A stretch of DNA of 64,000 nucleotides from Stomoxys calcitrans (GCF_963082655.1 NC_081555.1:149412517-149476516), one strand, 5' to 3'; counted from the stretch's first letter, positions 1-12,003 are shown. Translations and numbers: made by a program. Notes: a model not told the origin generated them from the sequence alone.

Positions 1-314
1 GGCCCAAGTGGGCAGATCGGTCTATATAACAGCTATATCCAAATATAGTCCGATTTAGCTCATTCAAGAACTTAACTGGCGTATAGGAGAAATACGAGTC
101 TGTGCAAAATTTCAACTCAATATCTCAATTTTTAAAGACTGTAAGGTCATTGAAACTGACGTCCGGACGGACAGACGTCTTTAAACGTCTTTGAATTTTA
201 CGACGATCAGAATTTTTATAATATATCTTGTAAGGTCGGAAATGGATATTTCGATGTGTGACAAACGGAATAACTAAATGAATATACCCCCTATCCTATG
301 GTGGTGGGTATAAA
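1..314 (-). mobile_element. DINE-like subfamily A, truncated copy
   Basis: The block contains an A-type internal unit (cggtctatat...cagctatatcc), then the leader seen in all A copies (a GACGGAC tract and cgacgatcag), and ends with ATCCTATGGTGGTGGGTATA, the end opposite the hairpin. The hairpin end lies off the window. Drosophila DINE-1/INE-1 (Helentron-associated, non-autonomous) has the same plan. Assignment is by structure, since no library search was possible. Confidence 0.75.
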
Positions 315-439
315 AACTTTATAAAGACATTTCAATCAGACCGAAAACAATTGCGGCTTCTAGGAGCTCAAGAAGTCAAATCGAGGGATAATTTTAAATA
401 AGATTTTCATACAAATATGAATATCCCATATGGACCCTT
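315..439. other. Short decayed B-like remnant
   Basis: Around 340-400 there is a scrap resembling B units (tctaggagctcaagaagtca). It carries no ends and no gene. Confidence 0.4.
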
Positions 440-605
440 TGCAATTCCCAATTACCTGTTTAACTGCCCGGCCAGACCCACTCGACTCAAACCCAGATCC
501 CTGTGGACGCACCCCATCTTAGTTGCAGAGTTCCTGAGTCTTGATACTCAACAGAATCAAGCAGACGAAAGATAGAACACAATAAACTGCTACAACAACA
601 ACAAC
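440..605 (-). repeat. Dispersed repeat S, reverse copy
   Basis: On the minus strand the block begins with a GTTGTTGTTGTAGCAG head, followed by a body rich in CTGGGTTTGAGTCG and GGCCGGGCAGTTAAAC. A related head occurs at 63306 on the plus strand with a different body. It looks like a short interspersed repeat, with the family unknown to me. I see no coding potential. Confidence 0.45.
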
Positions 606-1494
606 CTACATAAATAGGAAGTATGTGTAAAAAATTTTCAAGTGGATATCTTTATTCATTCGAAGATGTCAGCCAAATTCGTAATCGATTTGGCTGACAT
701 CTATGGTCTAAATTGGTCTTTAACCTGAAAGTAAGCCAGGCTTTTATCAGACATTTGTAATATCAATGTAAGAACGAAACTATCGATAAAACTCAATAGA
801 AAATGTCACCCCTTCTTCTACAACTACGTTCAATAGTTCAATTTTACCTCCCCATAGTTTACTATTCTCTTATGCCTGTTAGATATCTACAGTTACACGT
901 CACACACACACTGGCACATTTTCACTCGATATTGTGTAAGGTGTTAAAGTTTATGGGCAAAAGTAATACAATTTGTAGAGTAATTTATCTAAAATGGTTT
1001 GGTTTGGTTTGGATTCTATTTCACCTTGAATGACTCATTTATTTTTTTGGGACATCAGTGTGGTAACGGTGTTGAATTGTGGCATCTTTTGTTTTTGGGG
1101 GGGTTTACGCCAACAACAAACAAATGAATACTAAACCAAATGATACGATAGATAGAAAGATATCAGGCAGATGAGGTTGGGTTAAAGTTCTGGAAAAGCA
1201 AACAAAACAGAAAATGGGTTAAAGTTCGAAAAATGAAATAAAAGGCAACCATACTATGCTTTGTGCTATTAACAAACAGTAGTAATCAACTAAAAAGTTA
1301 TGGCATTAGAGATTCGTGTTGATAATCATAAAAAATTTTATCAGTTTTTAATTACAATATTTTATTTTGGATATAAAAATGACTTATAACTGGTGTTGTA
1401 GAAAGAATAAACCAAAAATTTAACATTGAAAATAGTAAAGATAATGTTTGAAGCTTTATTTTCGTTAGTAATGTTAACAACATCAACAATAACA
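606..1494. other. AT-rich spacer
   Basis: Unique-looking AT-rich DNA. It contains a short inverted pair around 667-705 (AGATGTCAGCCAAAT ... ATTTGGCTGACATCT). The small reading frame at 803-1033 has no recognisable domain and is not annotated as a gene. Confidence 0.6.
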
Positions 1495-1866
1495 ATCAAG
1501 TAAAAGCGCGCTAAGTTCGTTCGGGCCGAATCTTATATACCCTCCACCTTAGATCGCATTTGTCGAGTTCTTTTCCCGATATCTCTTTTTAGGAAAACAA
1601 AGGATAAAAGGAAAGAATTGTATTAATATGGGAGCTATGTGAAGTTATGGTCCGGTCTGAACTGAATTTTGGAGACCATAGTAGTCATTGTGTAAAATTT
1701 CAGCCAATTCGTCTAAGGTTCTCAAGACCTTTGGGGTCTCAAGAGTAATATAGAGAGATCGGTTTATATAGGAGCTATACCAGGTTATGAACCGATTTCA
1801 ACCATACTCGGCACAGTTGTTCAAAATCATAATAAAACAGCTCATGCAAAATTTCAGCCAAATCAG

Positions 1867-2667
1867 ATGAGAACTGCGCCCTCTAGTGGCTCAAGAAGTC
1901 AAGGCCCCAGATCGGTTTACATGGCAGCTATATCAGATTATAGACCGATTTCAACCATACTCGGCACAGTTTTTGGAAGTCATAATCAAACACCTCATGT
2001 AAAATTTCAGCCAAATCGGATAAGAACTGGGCCCTCTGGAGGCCCAAGAACTCAAGACTCGAGATCGATTTATATGGCAGCTATATTAGGTTATAGACCG
2101 ATTTCAACCATACTCGGCACAGTTGTTGGAAGTCATAATAAAACACCTCATGCAAAATTTCAGCCAAATCGGATAAGAACTGCACTCTCTAGTGGCTCAA
2201 GAAGTCAAGACCCGAGATCGGTTTATGTGGCAGCTATATCAGCTTATGAACCGATTTCAACCGTACTCAGCACAGTTTTTGAAAGTCATAAGAAAATACC
2301 TCATGTAAAATTTCAGCCAATTCGGATAAGAATTGTGCCCTCTAATGGCTCAAGAAGTCAAGACCCGAGATCGGTTTATGTGGCAGCTATATCAGCTTAT
2401 GGACCGATTTCAACCGTACTCAGCACAGTTTTTGAAAGTCATAAGAAAATACCTCATGTAAAATTTCAGCCAAATCGGATAAGAATTGTGCCCTCTAGTG
2501 GCTCAAGAAGTCAAGACCCGAGATTGGTTTATATGGCAGCTATATCAGGTTATGAACCGATTTCAACCATACTCAGCACAGTTGTTACATGTCATAATAA
2601 AACACCTCATGCAAAATTTCAGCCAAATCAGATAAGAACTGCGCATTCTAGTGGCTCAAGAAGTTAA
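1867..2667 (+). repeat. In-frame 51-residue tandem repeat, not a gene
   Basis: The 153-bp unit is a multiple of three, so one frame stays open for 266 residues and reads as about five imperfect copies of a 51-residue peptide (core RSVYMAAIS...PISTIL). The same peptide is open on the other strand at 17617-18231 in another B copy. Start and stop fall arbitrarily within repeat units and no known domain is visible. I regard it as a by-product of the period. Confidence 0.7.
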
Positions 2668-2972
2668 GACCCCAGGTCGGTTTATATGGCAGCTATATCA
2701 GGTTATAGACCGATATCAACCAACTCGGCACAGTTGGTGGAAGTCATAATAAAACAACTCATGTAAAATTGTACCCAAATCGGATAAGAACTGCGCCCTC
2801 TAGTGGCTTAAGAAGTCAAGACACAAGATCGGTTTATATGGCAGCTTTACCAAAACATGGACCGATATAGCCCATTTTTAAATCCCAACCGACCTACACT
2901 AATAAAAAGTATTTGTGCAAAATTTCAAGCGGCTAGCTTTACTCCTTCGAAAGTTAGCGTGCTTTCGACAGA

Positions 2973-3051
2973 CGGACGGACGGACGGATGGACGGACGGA
3001 TGGACGGACGGATGGACGGACGGATGGACGGACGGATGGACGGACGGACAT
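2973..3051 (+). repeat. GACGGACGGATG minisatellite
   Basis: A near-perfect 12-bp tandem repeat (two GACG-type tetramers plus one GATG variant). It lies inside the microsatellite that B elements normally carry and sits exactly at the B-to-A switch. Confidence 0.95.
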
Positions 3052-3054
3052 GGC

Positions 3055-4163
3055 TAGTTGTGCAAGAGAGTTATGCAAGGCACTTCGACATACTTCTTAA
3101 ATTTGGCTTGGATCGGTCCAGATTTCGATATAGCTGTCATACAGACCCATCCGCCGACTTAGGGTCTTAGGCCCATAAAAGCCACATTTATTATCCGATT
3201 TTACTGAAATTTGGGACAGTGAGTTGGTTAGGCCCTTCGACATCCTTTCTCAATTTGGCCGAGATCGGTCCATATTTGGATATAGCTGCCATATAGTCCG
3301 ATATCTCAATTCATGGTCTTGGGCCCATAAAAGGCGCATTTATTATCTAATGCCACCGAAATTTGTGACAGTGAGTTGTGTTAGGCCCTTCGACACCCTT
3401 CTTCAATTTGGCCTAAATCAGTTCGGGTTTGGATATAGCTGCCATATAGACCGATCTCTCGATTTAAGGTTTTGGGCCAATAAAAGGCGCATTCATTGTT
3501 GTGTTAGGCCCTTCGACACCCTTCTTCAATTTGGCCCAAATCAGTTCAGGTTTGGATATAGCTGCCATATAGACCGATCTCTCGATTTAAGGTTTTGGGC
3601 CAATAAAAGGCGCATTTATTGTTCGATTTTGCCGACATTTTGGGACAGTGAGTAACATAACGCATTTCGGCAATTTTCTGCAATTTGTCCCAGATCGGTA
3701 TAGATTTGGATATTTCTGCCATATAGACCGAACTCTCGATTTGAGGTTTTGGACTCATAAAAGTCTCATTTATTGTCCGATGCCGCCAAAATTTGGGACA
3801 GTGAGTTGTGTTAGGCCCTTCGACACCCTTTTCAATTTGGCCCAGATCAGTTCAGATTTGAATATAGCTGCCATATAGACCGATCTTTTGACATTGACTT
3901 ATGCTAGGTTTGTCGACATTCGTGTCGTTTATGGTTCCGATCGGTCTATATTTGGATATTGAACAATGACTTGTTGTTATAAGACCACTCAATGTCCATG
4001 CCGAATTTGGTCCAAATCGGACCATATTTCGATAATGCTGCTATGGGGGCATTAGTTACAAATTTTGCAGCGGATTATGACGAAAGGTGGTTCACACAAT
4101 ATACCTGAGGTGGTGGGTATCCAAAGTTCGGCCCTGTCGAAGTTATCGCCATTTTTACTTCTT
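3055..4163 (+). mobile_element. DINE-like subfamily A, hairpin end intact
   Basis: About five internal units (gatatagctgccatatagacc; tttgggacagtgagtt) lead to the hairpin end at 4100-4163: GAGGTGGTGGGTATCC, AAAGTTCGGCC...GAAGTTA, TTTTTACTTCTT. The 5' end is missing. It is joined head to head with the preceding B copy. Confidence 0.8.
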
Positions 4164-5081
4164 ATTTATCTTAATGTCATTAAGTTTTTATTACCATTCT
4201 TCTTATAAGTCTTTCATTTGAATACACAATGGCATACGGCACAAAAAACTGACTCTTTAGCATCCGCCTGGCCATTACCATTGAAAGTTGAAAGAGAAAT
4301 TGCTCAATTAGTTTTAATGCCATGTAAATTTAAATTTTATGAACTTTCTTTCTTTCATCCTGCCTGCATTGACATTGGCATTGTTACTTTGCCTAAGTAC
4401 CAATTAACACTTATTTTCTCCTAAAGTTATTAAATTTTAAGACCCATTCAAAAGGCAAAAGTACTGCAGGAAGTGTTGAAATAAAAAAGAATGGCAAAAC
4501 AAGTGTAATAACTATAGATTAAAATTGCAATTTATATATACGTATCGAAATATTGTTTAGTTATTTTTGTTTGTTGATTGTGTTGCAAATTAAAGCATTT
4601 GCAGATGGACTTCATAGCCATCACCTTCCGGTTATCTTGGTTTGTCTCAAAACTCTAAAGACAGCAGTAATATTTTTTTTTTAATTTTTTTCATTTTATT
4701 CCATCTATTTGACAGTTTTGAGTTCCCTTCCACCGGCAGTGTCTTTGAAATTACCTCAACATTTATCAATCGGTTGCTAGTAGCATTCTGCTGCACATAC
4801 AGCCAAAGAGAACATTCATACATCCACACTCTCATGAAAAATGCACACAAGTTCAAAATTCTGTGTGTTCGACTAGACATACAGAACGGATGATATACAG
4901 ACAGACATTAAGTTTAAAAGATCGCTACATGCTCGCTAAGAGAGTGCCTTGTATAACATACGAAACTGGATGACGAGTACCATAAATTCAAAGTTGTTTT
5001 TGATTTTTTTGCGGCAAAACTGCAGTTAACTATTTATGCCTTAATAAAAAGGAGGGCAATATGATAATTGTTGTTAAAATT
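4164..5081. other. AT-rich spacer
   Basis: AT-rich DNA with small reading frames on both strands (4218-4424, 4642-4893) that lack domains and overlap antisense frames. No supported feature. Confidence 0.6.
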
Positions 5082-5196
5082 AACAAAGTAAAAGCGTGCT
5101 AAGTTCAGCCGGGCCGAATCTTATGTACCCTCCACTATGGATTGCATTTGTCGAGCTCTTGCCACGGTATCTCTTTTTTTAGGCAAACAAAGGATA
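5082..5196 (-). mobile_element. DINE-like B, hairpin-end fragment
   Basis: Contains the B-specific start (AAAGCGTGCTAAGTTC, AGCCGGGCCGAATCTTA, TACCCTCCACTATGG, gagctcttgccacgg). It is cut after about 115 bp by the hairpin end of an A element. Confidence 0.8.
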
Positions 5197-6045
5197 AAAC
5201 AAGTAAAAAGGCGTTAAGTTCGGCCGGGCTGAACTTTGGATACCCACCACCTCGGGTATATATGTAAACCACCTTTCATCAAAATTCGGTGAAAATTTCA
5301 TACCTTATGACCCATATCAGTTATATCAAAACATGTTCCGATTTGGGCCAAATACTAATAAGTACAGTAGCTATATCTAAAAATTAACCGATCTGAACCA
5401 TATACGACACGGATGTTGAAAAGCCTAACATAAGTTACTATGTAAAATTTCAGTGAAATTGGATTATAAATGCGCTTTTTATGGGGCCAAGACTTTAAAT
5501 CGAGAGATCGGTCTACATGGCAGCTATATTCAAATCTGAATCGATCTGGGCAAAATTGAAGAAGGACGTCGAAGAGCCTAACTAAACTCACTGTCTCAAA
5601 TTTCAGCGACATCGGACAATAAATGCGTCTTTATGGCCCCAAAACCTAAAACCTAGATATCGGTCTATATGGCAGCTATATCTAAATTTGGACCGATCTG
5701 TGCGATATTGCAGATGTATGTCAAGGGGCTTAACTTAACTCACTGTCCCAAATTTCGGCGACATCGGACAATAAATGAGCATTTTATGGGCCCAAAACCT
5801 TAAATCAAGAAATCGGTCTATATAGCAGCTATATCCAAATCTGAACCGATCTGGGCCAAATTGAAGAAAAATTTCGAGGGGCCTAACGCAACTCACTGTC
5901 CCAAATTTCAGCAAAATCGGGTAATAAATGTGAATGTCATGACGATCAAGAATATAAATACTTTATGCGTCTTAGAGGAATATTTCGAGAAGTTACAAAC
6001 AGAATGACGAAATTAGTATACCCCATCCTATGGTGGTGGGTATAA
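5197..6045 (-). mobile_element. DINE-like subfamily A, complete short copy
   Basis: Both ends are present: ACAAGTAAAAAGGCGTTAAG with a palindrome (TTCGGCCGGGCTGAA) and GGATACCCACCACCTCGGG on the left, and CCATCCTATGGTGGTGGGTA on the right. It holds only about three 153-bp units. Near the right end it carries gatcaagaatataaatactttatg, the leader conserved with other copies. Confidence 0.82.
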
Positions 6046-6678
6046 AAAACCTGTCGATGGCCCTAACACAACTCATTGTCCCAAATTTCGCTGAAATCGG
6101 GTTACAAGTGCGTCGTTCATGTGATTAAGCCCTTCCGATGATCATTCTAAAGACAGCTATATCTAAATATGATCCTATCAGGACCATTGTTGGTTTGGAT
6201 GTCGGTAGTCTTAAAGCAGCTTACAGTTGCACATTTCATCACTATCGGAGAATAAATGCGCCTTTTATGGTCTTTAGGCCCTAGACCTAGACTTTTTGGG
6301 GAGAGATGTCGGGAGTCTTAAAACATTTCACATGTTTAAATTTCAGAGAAGTCGGGTAATAAATGCGCCCGTTTTAAGCCTAGGACACAAAACCGGCAGG
6401 TCACTCTATATATAATATATATAGCTCTCATATATCCAAATAAGTTTCGATCTGCACTATTTTTGGTTCGGTTATTGACGAGCCAAATAAAACTCGCTGT
6501 TCCAATGAGTTTCAGTGAAATCGGGTAATAAATGTCGCCTGTTATAGGCTTAAGACCCTAAATCGGCATATCGTTCTATATGGCAGCTATATCCAAATAT
6601 GGCCCGATTTGGTCCATTCAAGAACTTAACTTGCATATAGAAACAATACGAGTCTGTGCAAAATTTCAACTCAATAGT
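6046..6678 (-). mobile_element. DINE-like A, internal units only
   Basis: About four diverged A-type units continue after the complete copy and reach the leader sequence cgagtctgtgcaaaatttc. The block stops abruptly at 6678 within the motif that continues as ctcaatttttaaagactgta in other copies. Confidence 0.7.
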
Positions 6679-6834
6679 GGCAGTGTCAGTCAGAAACAGT
6701 CATCCCTGCCGAATCGATAGATGAAGGCAGCGGGGTGACGGCTGAAGCCAGCAGATAGAGGAAGCGATTCGGGACATGACGAAGGAAACAGAGGAATATG
6801 CACCGGCAGCACAATCGGGTAAAAGTGCAGCATG
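6679..6834. other. Unassigned GC-richer insert
   Basis: About 155 bp of higher GC than its surroundings, replacing the end of the A leader and abutting the CGTCTGTC minisatellite. It matches nothing else in the window that I can see and has no credible coding signal. Confidence 0.5.
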
Positions 6835-7522
6835 CCGTCCGTTTGTCCGTCCTTCTGTCCATCCGTCTATCCGTCCGTCTGTCCGTCCATCTGTCCATCT
6901 ATCAGTCTTTCCGTCCGTCTGTCGGTCCGTCCGTCTGTACATCTGTCAGTCTGTCTGTCCGTCCGTCTGTACATCTGTCAGTCTGTCCGTCCGTCCGTCC
7001 GTCTGTCCGTCTGTCCGTCTGTCCGTCTGTCCGTCCGTCCGCCCGTCTCTCTGTCCGTCCGTCTGTCCGCCCGTCTGTCCATCCGTCTGTCCGTCTGCCC
7101 GTCCATCAGTCCGTCCGTCTGTCCATCCGTCTGTCCGTCTGTTCGTCCGTCCGTCTGTCCGTCCGTCTGTCCATCCGTCTGTCCGTCTGCCCGTCCATCA
7201 GTCCGTCCATCAGTCCATCCATCAGTCCATCCATCAGTCCGCCCATCAGTCCGTCCATCAGTCCGTCCATCAGTCCGTCCGTCTGTCTGTCCGCCCGTCT
7301 GTCTGCCCGCCGTCTGTCCGTCCATCCGTCTGTCCGTCCGTCCGTCCGTTTGTCTGTCCGTCCGTCCGTCTGTCCGCCCGTCTGTCCATCCGTCTGTCCG
7401 TCCATCAGTCCATCCATCAGTCCGTCCATCAGTCCATCCATCAGTCCGTCCATCAGTCCGTCCGTCTGTCTGTCCGCCCGTCTGTCCGTCCATCAGCCCG
7501 TCCATCCGTCCGTCCGTCTGTC
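6835..7522 (+). repeat. CGTC/TGTC/CATC minisatellite
   Basis: About 690 bp of mixed CCGTCTGTCCGTC and CCATCAGTC tetramer blocks. It is open in all three plus frames and in two minus frames, which explains the long Ser/Val/Pro and Thr/Asp/Gly reading frames here. It is an expansion of the microsatellite that normally precedes the TCGAAAGCACGC motif of B elements. Confidence 0.95.
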
Positions 7523-8576
7523 GAAAGCACGCCAACTTTCAAAGAATAAAGATAGGCGCTTGAAATTTTTCACGAAAGATTGCTTTTAGTGTTAGTCGGT
7601 TGGTACTGTAAGGCGGCTTATCGGTCCATGTTTTGATAAAGCTGTAATAGAAAGTGGCTGGAGGCCACCGTAGCGCAAAGTTTAGCATGTCCGCCTATGA
7701 CGCTGAACGCCTGGGTTCGAATCCTGGCGAGACCGTCAGAAAAAATTTTCAGCGTTGGTTTTCCCCTCCTAATGCTGGCAATGCGACACCTCTTCTCTGC
7801 AAAGAGGTGTCGCACTGCGGCACTCCGTTCGGACTCAGCTATAAAAAGTATGCCCCTTATCATAGAGCCTAAACTTGAATCGGACTGCACTTATTGATAT
7901 GTGAGAAGTTTGCCCCTGTTCCTTAGCCAAAATTTGCAGTTTTGTTATATAAACCGATCCTAGATATTGACTTTTTGAGCCTCTAGAGGGCGCAATTCTT
8001 ATCCGGCCAAATTATCTGCAAAAAGTGTTTTATTTTGACTTTCACCAACTTTGCCAAGAATGGTATAGCTCCCATATAAACTGATCTCCCATTTATACCT
8101 TTCGAGCCTTTAGAGGAAGCAATTCTTATCCGATTTGACTGATTTTTGGCATAGTGAGTTTTGTTAGGCCTGCCAATATTTGAACCAAAACTGGTCCATA
8201 GCGGGACATATTTGGATATAGCTGCCTTAAGACCGATATGCCCGATATGTACAGCGACTTCTTGTGTGTCATGTTAAATGAATCGGTCCATAACCTGATA
8301 TAGCCCCCATATAAACAGATCTCCGAATTTATTTCTTGACCCACCATATGACACCTTTCTTATCCAATTTGGCTGAAATTTTGCACAGAGAATTCCATTT
8401 TGGTCTTCAACAGCCAAACCAAGTATGGCTTTAATAGGTTAATAAATTGCAAATAGCACAGCAATTTTTATCCATTATCCTTTGTTTGCCTATAAGGAGA
8501 TATCGGCCAAAGAACTTGACAAATGCGATCCATGGTGGAGGGCATATAAAACTTGGTCCGGCCAAACTTAGCATGC
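7513..8576 (+). mobile_element. DINE-like subfamily B, interrupted by a SINE
   Basis: Runs from TCGAAAGCACGCCAACTTTC through B units to the hairpin end ATCCATGGTGGAGGGCATAT, GGTCCGGCC, AACTTAGCATGC, TTTCACTTGTTT. The SINE at 7662-7936 splits the first unit. The A(-) elements to its left face the opposite way. Confidence 0.8.
7662..7936 (+). mobile_element. tRNA-derived SINE, family 1
   Basis: The head contains RNA polymerase III promoter boxes: A-box-like TAGCGCAAAGTTTAGCATG and B box GGTTCGAATCC, followed by TGGCGAGACC. The tRNA-unrelated body has CAGCGTTGGTTTTCCCCTCC, CTAATGCTGGCAA, GCACTGCGGCACTCCGTTCG and CGGACTGCACTTATTGATAT. Other copies in the window share this order. Length is about 275-320 bp. 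It is not a functional tRNA because no acceptor or anticodon stems form. Confidence 0.85.
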
Positions 8577-9475
8577 TTTCACTTGTTTGAAGTAACTTTT
8601 TAGTATTTAGAGGACACAACAATAACTGTCTTAGGTGTATGTCCATAGTGACAGGGGACGTATTAATACCCGCACTCTCTTTTCAACCTAACCTTATCTA
8701 ACCTACAGAATCTGCATAAATGCTCAATCTTCCTATTCGACACTCGTTCCTCAACACCACCCTAATCACTTCATAACTCCACATTGGCGTTGTATTAATT
8801 TTTCACTTTTCCCACGAATTGTGAGCATGAATCTCAAATAACAAAAAACCCAAGACTATGGCACATATGCAGCTTATAGGCAACTAAATAACCTCTTTCT
8901 CTAACGCAAAAGCAAAGAAACGAACACCACTAAAACGAAACAAAATTTTTCTAGAGACCACAACGTAACTGCCAAAGAACTTCAATGGTAAGCTTTAAAG
9001 CCTAAAGCAGGAAAAAAAAAAATAAAAGCCTCGTTGCAAATGCCAACCAGGCAATGCATGCCCGGGCATTTTAAGTACTTCCGACTTGAAAAGGATGTCA
9101 TATCCGCCACTCTTTGTCAGTTGGTTAGATGGTGGAATTTCTTGGAGGTGGTTTTTTTCGATTGTAAAGACATGTAACATATGATTCCAAGGGGGCTGTG
9201 TAAGAAGTTGGGGTTTTTTCCTATTTTCGGAAGAGAAAAGTTTTTTGTTTAGCGGCGTGAGAAAGAGAGTTATTTGGAGTTTTGATGTTAGAATTAAAAA
9301 AAGGCGAGATTGTCTTTGAGGGAAATACTAATGGCACATAAGTGTTGTCAATGTAAAACAAAATTTGTTAAAGACATACAAAATAATTTTGTCTTATGAG
9401 AATTTGGTCTTGGGATCCCTCTTGGTTAAGCTGCAGTGATTGTTCTGCCTCAGCACTAATCCCAATCTTGAATAA
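8577..9475. other. AT-rich spacer
   Basis: No recognisable gene or repeat end. The reading frames at 8995-9180 and 9368-9550 are short, lack domains and overlap others. Confidence 0.6.
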
Positions 9476-10135
9476 AACAAGTAAAAAGGCGCTAAGTTCG
9501 ACCTGGCCGAACTTTGTATACCCACCACCTCGGGTATATACGTAAACCACCTTTCATCAAAATCCGGTGAAAATTGCATACCTTATGTCCCACAGCAATT
9601 ATATCGAAATTTGTCCAAAACCTTAAATCGTGGGATCGGTCTAAAAGGCAGCTATATCCAAATCTGATCCGATCTGGACCAAATTGAAGAAAGATGTCGA
9701 AGGTTCTAACACAACTCACTGTCCAAAATTTTAGCAAAATCGGATAATAAATGTGGCCTTTAGGGGCCTAAGACCCTAAATCGGAGGATCGGTGTATATG
9801 ACAGCTATATCCAAATCTGGACCGATCTGAGCCAAATTAAAGAAGGATGTCTAGGGCCTCACACAACTCACTGTCCCAAATTTCAGTGAAATCGGATAAT
9901 AAATGTGGCTTTTATGGGCCTAAGATCCTAAATCGGAGGATCGGTCAATATGGCAGCTACAACCAAATCTGGACCGATCTGGACCAAATTGACAAAGGAT
10001 ATCGAAGGTCCTAACACACTGTCCCAAATGTCAGCAAAAGCAAAAGCGGATAATAAATGTGGCTTCTATTGGCCTAAGACCCTAAATCTACGGATCGGTC
10101 TAACTTGCGAATATTCACATCCCCTAAATCAGACA
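9476..10135 (-). mobile_element. DINE-like A, left arm of an inverted pair
   Basis: Hairpin end at left (AAACAAGTAAAAAGGCGC, palindrome decayed to TTCGACCTGGCCGAA, TATACCCACCACCTCGGG), then about four units. It ends where the retrotransposon fragment begins. The matching arm in opposite orientation is at 10893-12003. Confidence 0.8.
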
Positions 10136-10158
10136 GGTTCTCAAAAAAAATGAGAACC
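10136..10158. other. Perfect hairpin at element junction
   Basis: GGTTCTCA, seven A, TGAGAACC: an 8-bp perfect stem with an A loop, located exactly between the A arm and the 3' side of the retrotransposon fragment. No run of U follows on either strand in the manner of a bacterial terminator, and in a fly it is better read as a junction structure. Confidence 0.6.
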
Positions 10159-10890
10159 TAAAGTGGAATTCCTTCTAAAAGCTAGTGCGGGACACACACA
10201 CAGAAGGTGTTCTATAGTCTCTTCTTCCTCGATGTCCCTACAGCTTCTGCAAAAGTCATTACTGGCAACCTTCAGTCTGTCAGCATGTTTTCCGATTAGA
10301 CAGTGACCTGTCATGAAGGGACACAATGACTGAGACCTCTGTTCTAGTCAATGACTGCAAAGCAGTAGACCTCTTCAAGTCTAGATTAGGCCACATTTTG
10401 TTTAGTTTTGGAATGTTCACAGCCCCCTCTTTGTGACCATCTATCATTCGTTGCCCTTCGGGCCCGGTCCTGAAAACTTAGCATACATGTCGCTAGAGGC
10501 ATACCCACAGATTTCAGTGTCACTGGAGTGTGCAGGGTAGTTCCTAGTCTCGCAAGCTCATCTGCTTTAGAATTCCCTGGGATATCTCTGTGCCCAGGCA
10601 CCCAGAACAGGTGAATTTTGAACTGTTCAGCCATCTAGTTGAGAGATCTGCGAGAATCGAGGGTGGTTTTTGTGTTCAGAAGTACGTTCTGCAGGGATTT
10701 AATGGTTGTCTGGTTGCCTGGCTGTCTGAGAAGATATTTATGTCAGCCGTCGTAATGACATCGTATCTTAGCCATTCCACCACTTCGTTAATTGGAAGGA
10801 TCTCTGCTTGATACACACTGCAATGGTCGGGTAACCTCTTCGATATGACCAGTTCTAGATCTTTAGAGTACACCCCAAAAAAGTAGGCCC
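10159..10890 (-). pseudogene. Non-LTR retrotransposon 3' fragment: RNase H and zinc tail
   Basis: Three minus-strand frames line up in the order of one protein. 10676-10903 has CSVYQAEILPI and NIFSDSQA, the N-terminal half of a retroelement RNase H. 10386-10634 has HLFWVPGHRDIPGN followed by KADELARLG, its C-terminal active-site helix. 10141-10326 has FCRSCRD...ETIEHLLCVCPAL, the CxxC-H-C tail typical of I/LOA/R1-related elements. The frames are offset, so this is a 5'-truncated dead copy. RT and endonuclease are absent. It lies between two inverted A arms. Confidence 0.85.
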
Positions 10891-10892
10891 CT

Positions 10893-12003
10893 AAAAGCCT
10901 CATTTATTATCCGATTTTGGTGAAATTTGGGACAGTGAGTTATGTTGGGCCCTTCGACATCATTCGTCACTTTTGCCCAGATCGGTTCAGATTTGGATAT
11001 AGCTGCCATATAGACCGATCCTCCGATTTAGGGTATAAGGCCCATAAAGCCCACATTTATTACCCGATTTTGCTGAAATTTGGGACAGTGAGTTGTGTTA
11101 GGCTTTCGAACATCTTTCTTCAATTTGGCCCAGATCGGTTCAGATTTAGGTATAGCTGCCATATAGACCGATCCTCCGATTTAGGGTCTTAGGCCCATAA
11201 AAGCCACATTTATTACCCGATTTTGCTGAAATTTGGGACAGTGAGTTGTATTGGGCTTTCTAACATCCTTCTTCAATTTGGCCTAGATCGGTTTAGATTT
11301 GGATATAGCTGCCATATAGACCGATCCTCCGATTTAGAGTCTTAGGCCCCTAAAAGCCACATTTATTACCCGATTTTGCTGAAATTTGGGACAGTGAGTT
11401 GTGTTAGGCTTTCCAACATCTTTCTTCAATTTGGCCTAGATCGGTTCAGATTTGGATATAGCTGCCATATAGAACGATCTCTCGATTTAAGGTCTTGGCC
11501 CCATAAGAGGCACATTAATTGTTCGATTTCGCTTAAGTTTTGAACGGTGAGTTTTGGTAGGCCCTTCGACGTCCTTCTTCAATTTGGCCCAGATCGGTTC
11601 AGATTTGGATATGGCTGCCATATAGACCAATTTCTCGATTTAAAGTCTTGACCCCATAAAGGCTCATTTATAAACCGATTTCGCTGAAATTTGACACTGT
11701 GACTTATGTTAGGCTTTTTGACATCCGTGGCGTTAATGGTTCAGATCGGTCTATATTTGGATAATGCTACCACAAAGACCAATATTTTGTCGTACAAAAT
11801 TGAACAATGACTTGTACTTATTAGACCTCTCAATATCCGTGTCGAATTTGGTTCAATTCGGACCAATTTTCGATAAAGCTGCTATGGGGGCATAAGTTAT
11901 GCATTTTTCACTGGATTATGACAAAATATGGTATAGATATATACCCGAGGCGGTGGGTATCCAAAGTTCGGCCCGACCGAACTTAACCGCTATTTACTTG
12001 TTT
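10893..12003 (+). mobile_element. DINE-like A, right arm of an inverted pair
   Basis: About five and a half A units, then the hairpin end: CCCGAGGCGGTGGGTATCC, TTCGGCCCGACCGAACTTAA, TATTTACTTGTTTT. The 5' end is missing and is replaced by the RNase H fragment. Confidence 0.82.

Larger units (their letters stand above)
1496..3054 (-). mobile_element. DINE-like subfamily B
   Basis: The plus-strand left edge reads CAAGTAAAAGCG, then a slightly decayed TTCGNNCGGGCCGAA palindrome, then TATACCCTCCACC. About seven internal units of 153 bp follow (each with gatcggtttatatggcagct and the gcgccctctagtggctcaag motif), then a GACGGACGGATG tract. The usual opposite terminus is missing because the element switches to an A-type unit of opposite orientation at about 3054. 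Confidence 0.8.

Noticed and set aside
6835..7522. Long Ser/Pro/Val-rich proteins of 240-260 residues
   Set aside because: All frames on both strands are open because of the tetramer repeat. No start context, signal or domain.
7668..7745. Functional tRNA gene
   Set aside because: The promoter boxes are tRNA-like, but the sequence does not fold into acceptor, anticodon and T arms, and it recurs with a common SINE body.
10136..10158. Bacterial-type terminator
   Set aside because: The hairpin is perfect but the context is eukaryotic repeats, with no U tract after the stem and no gene ending there.
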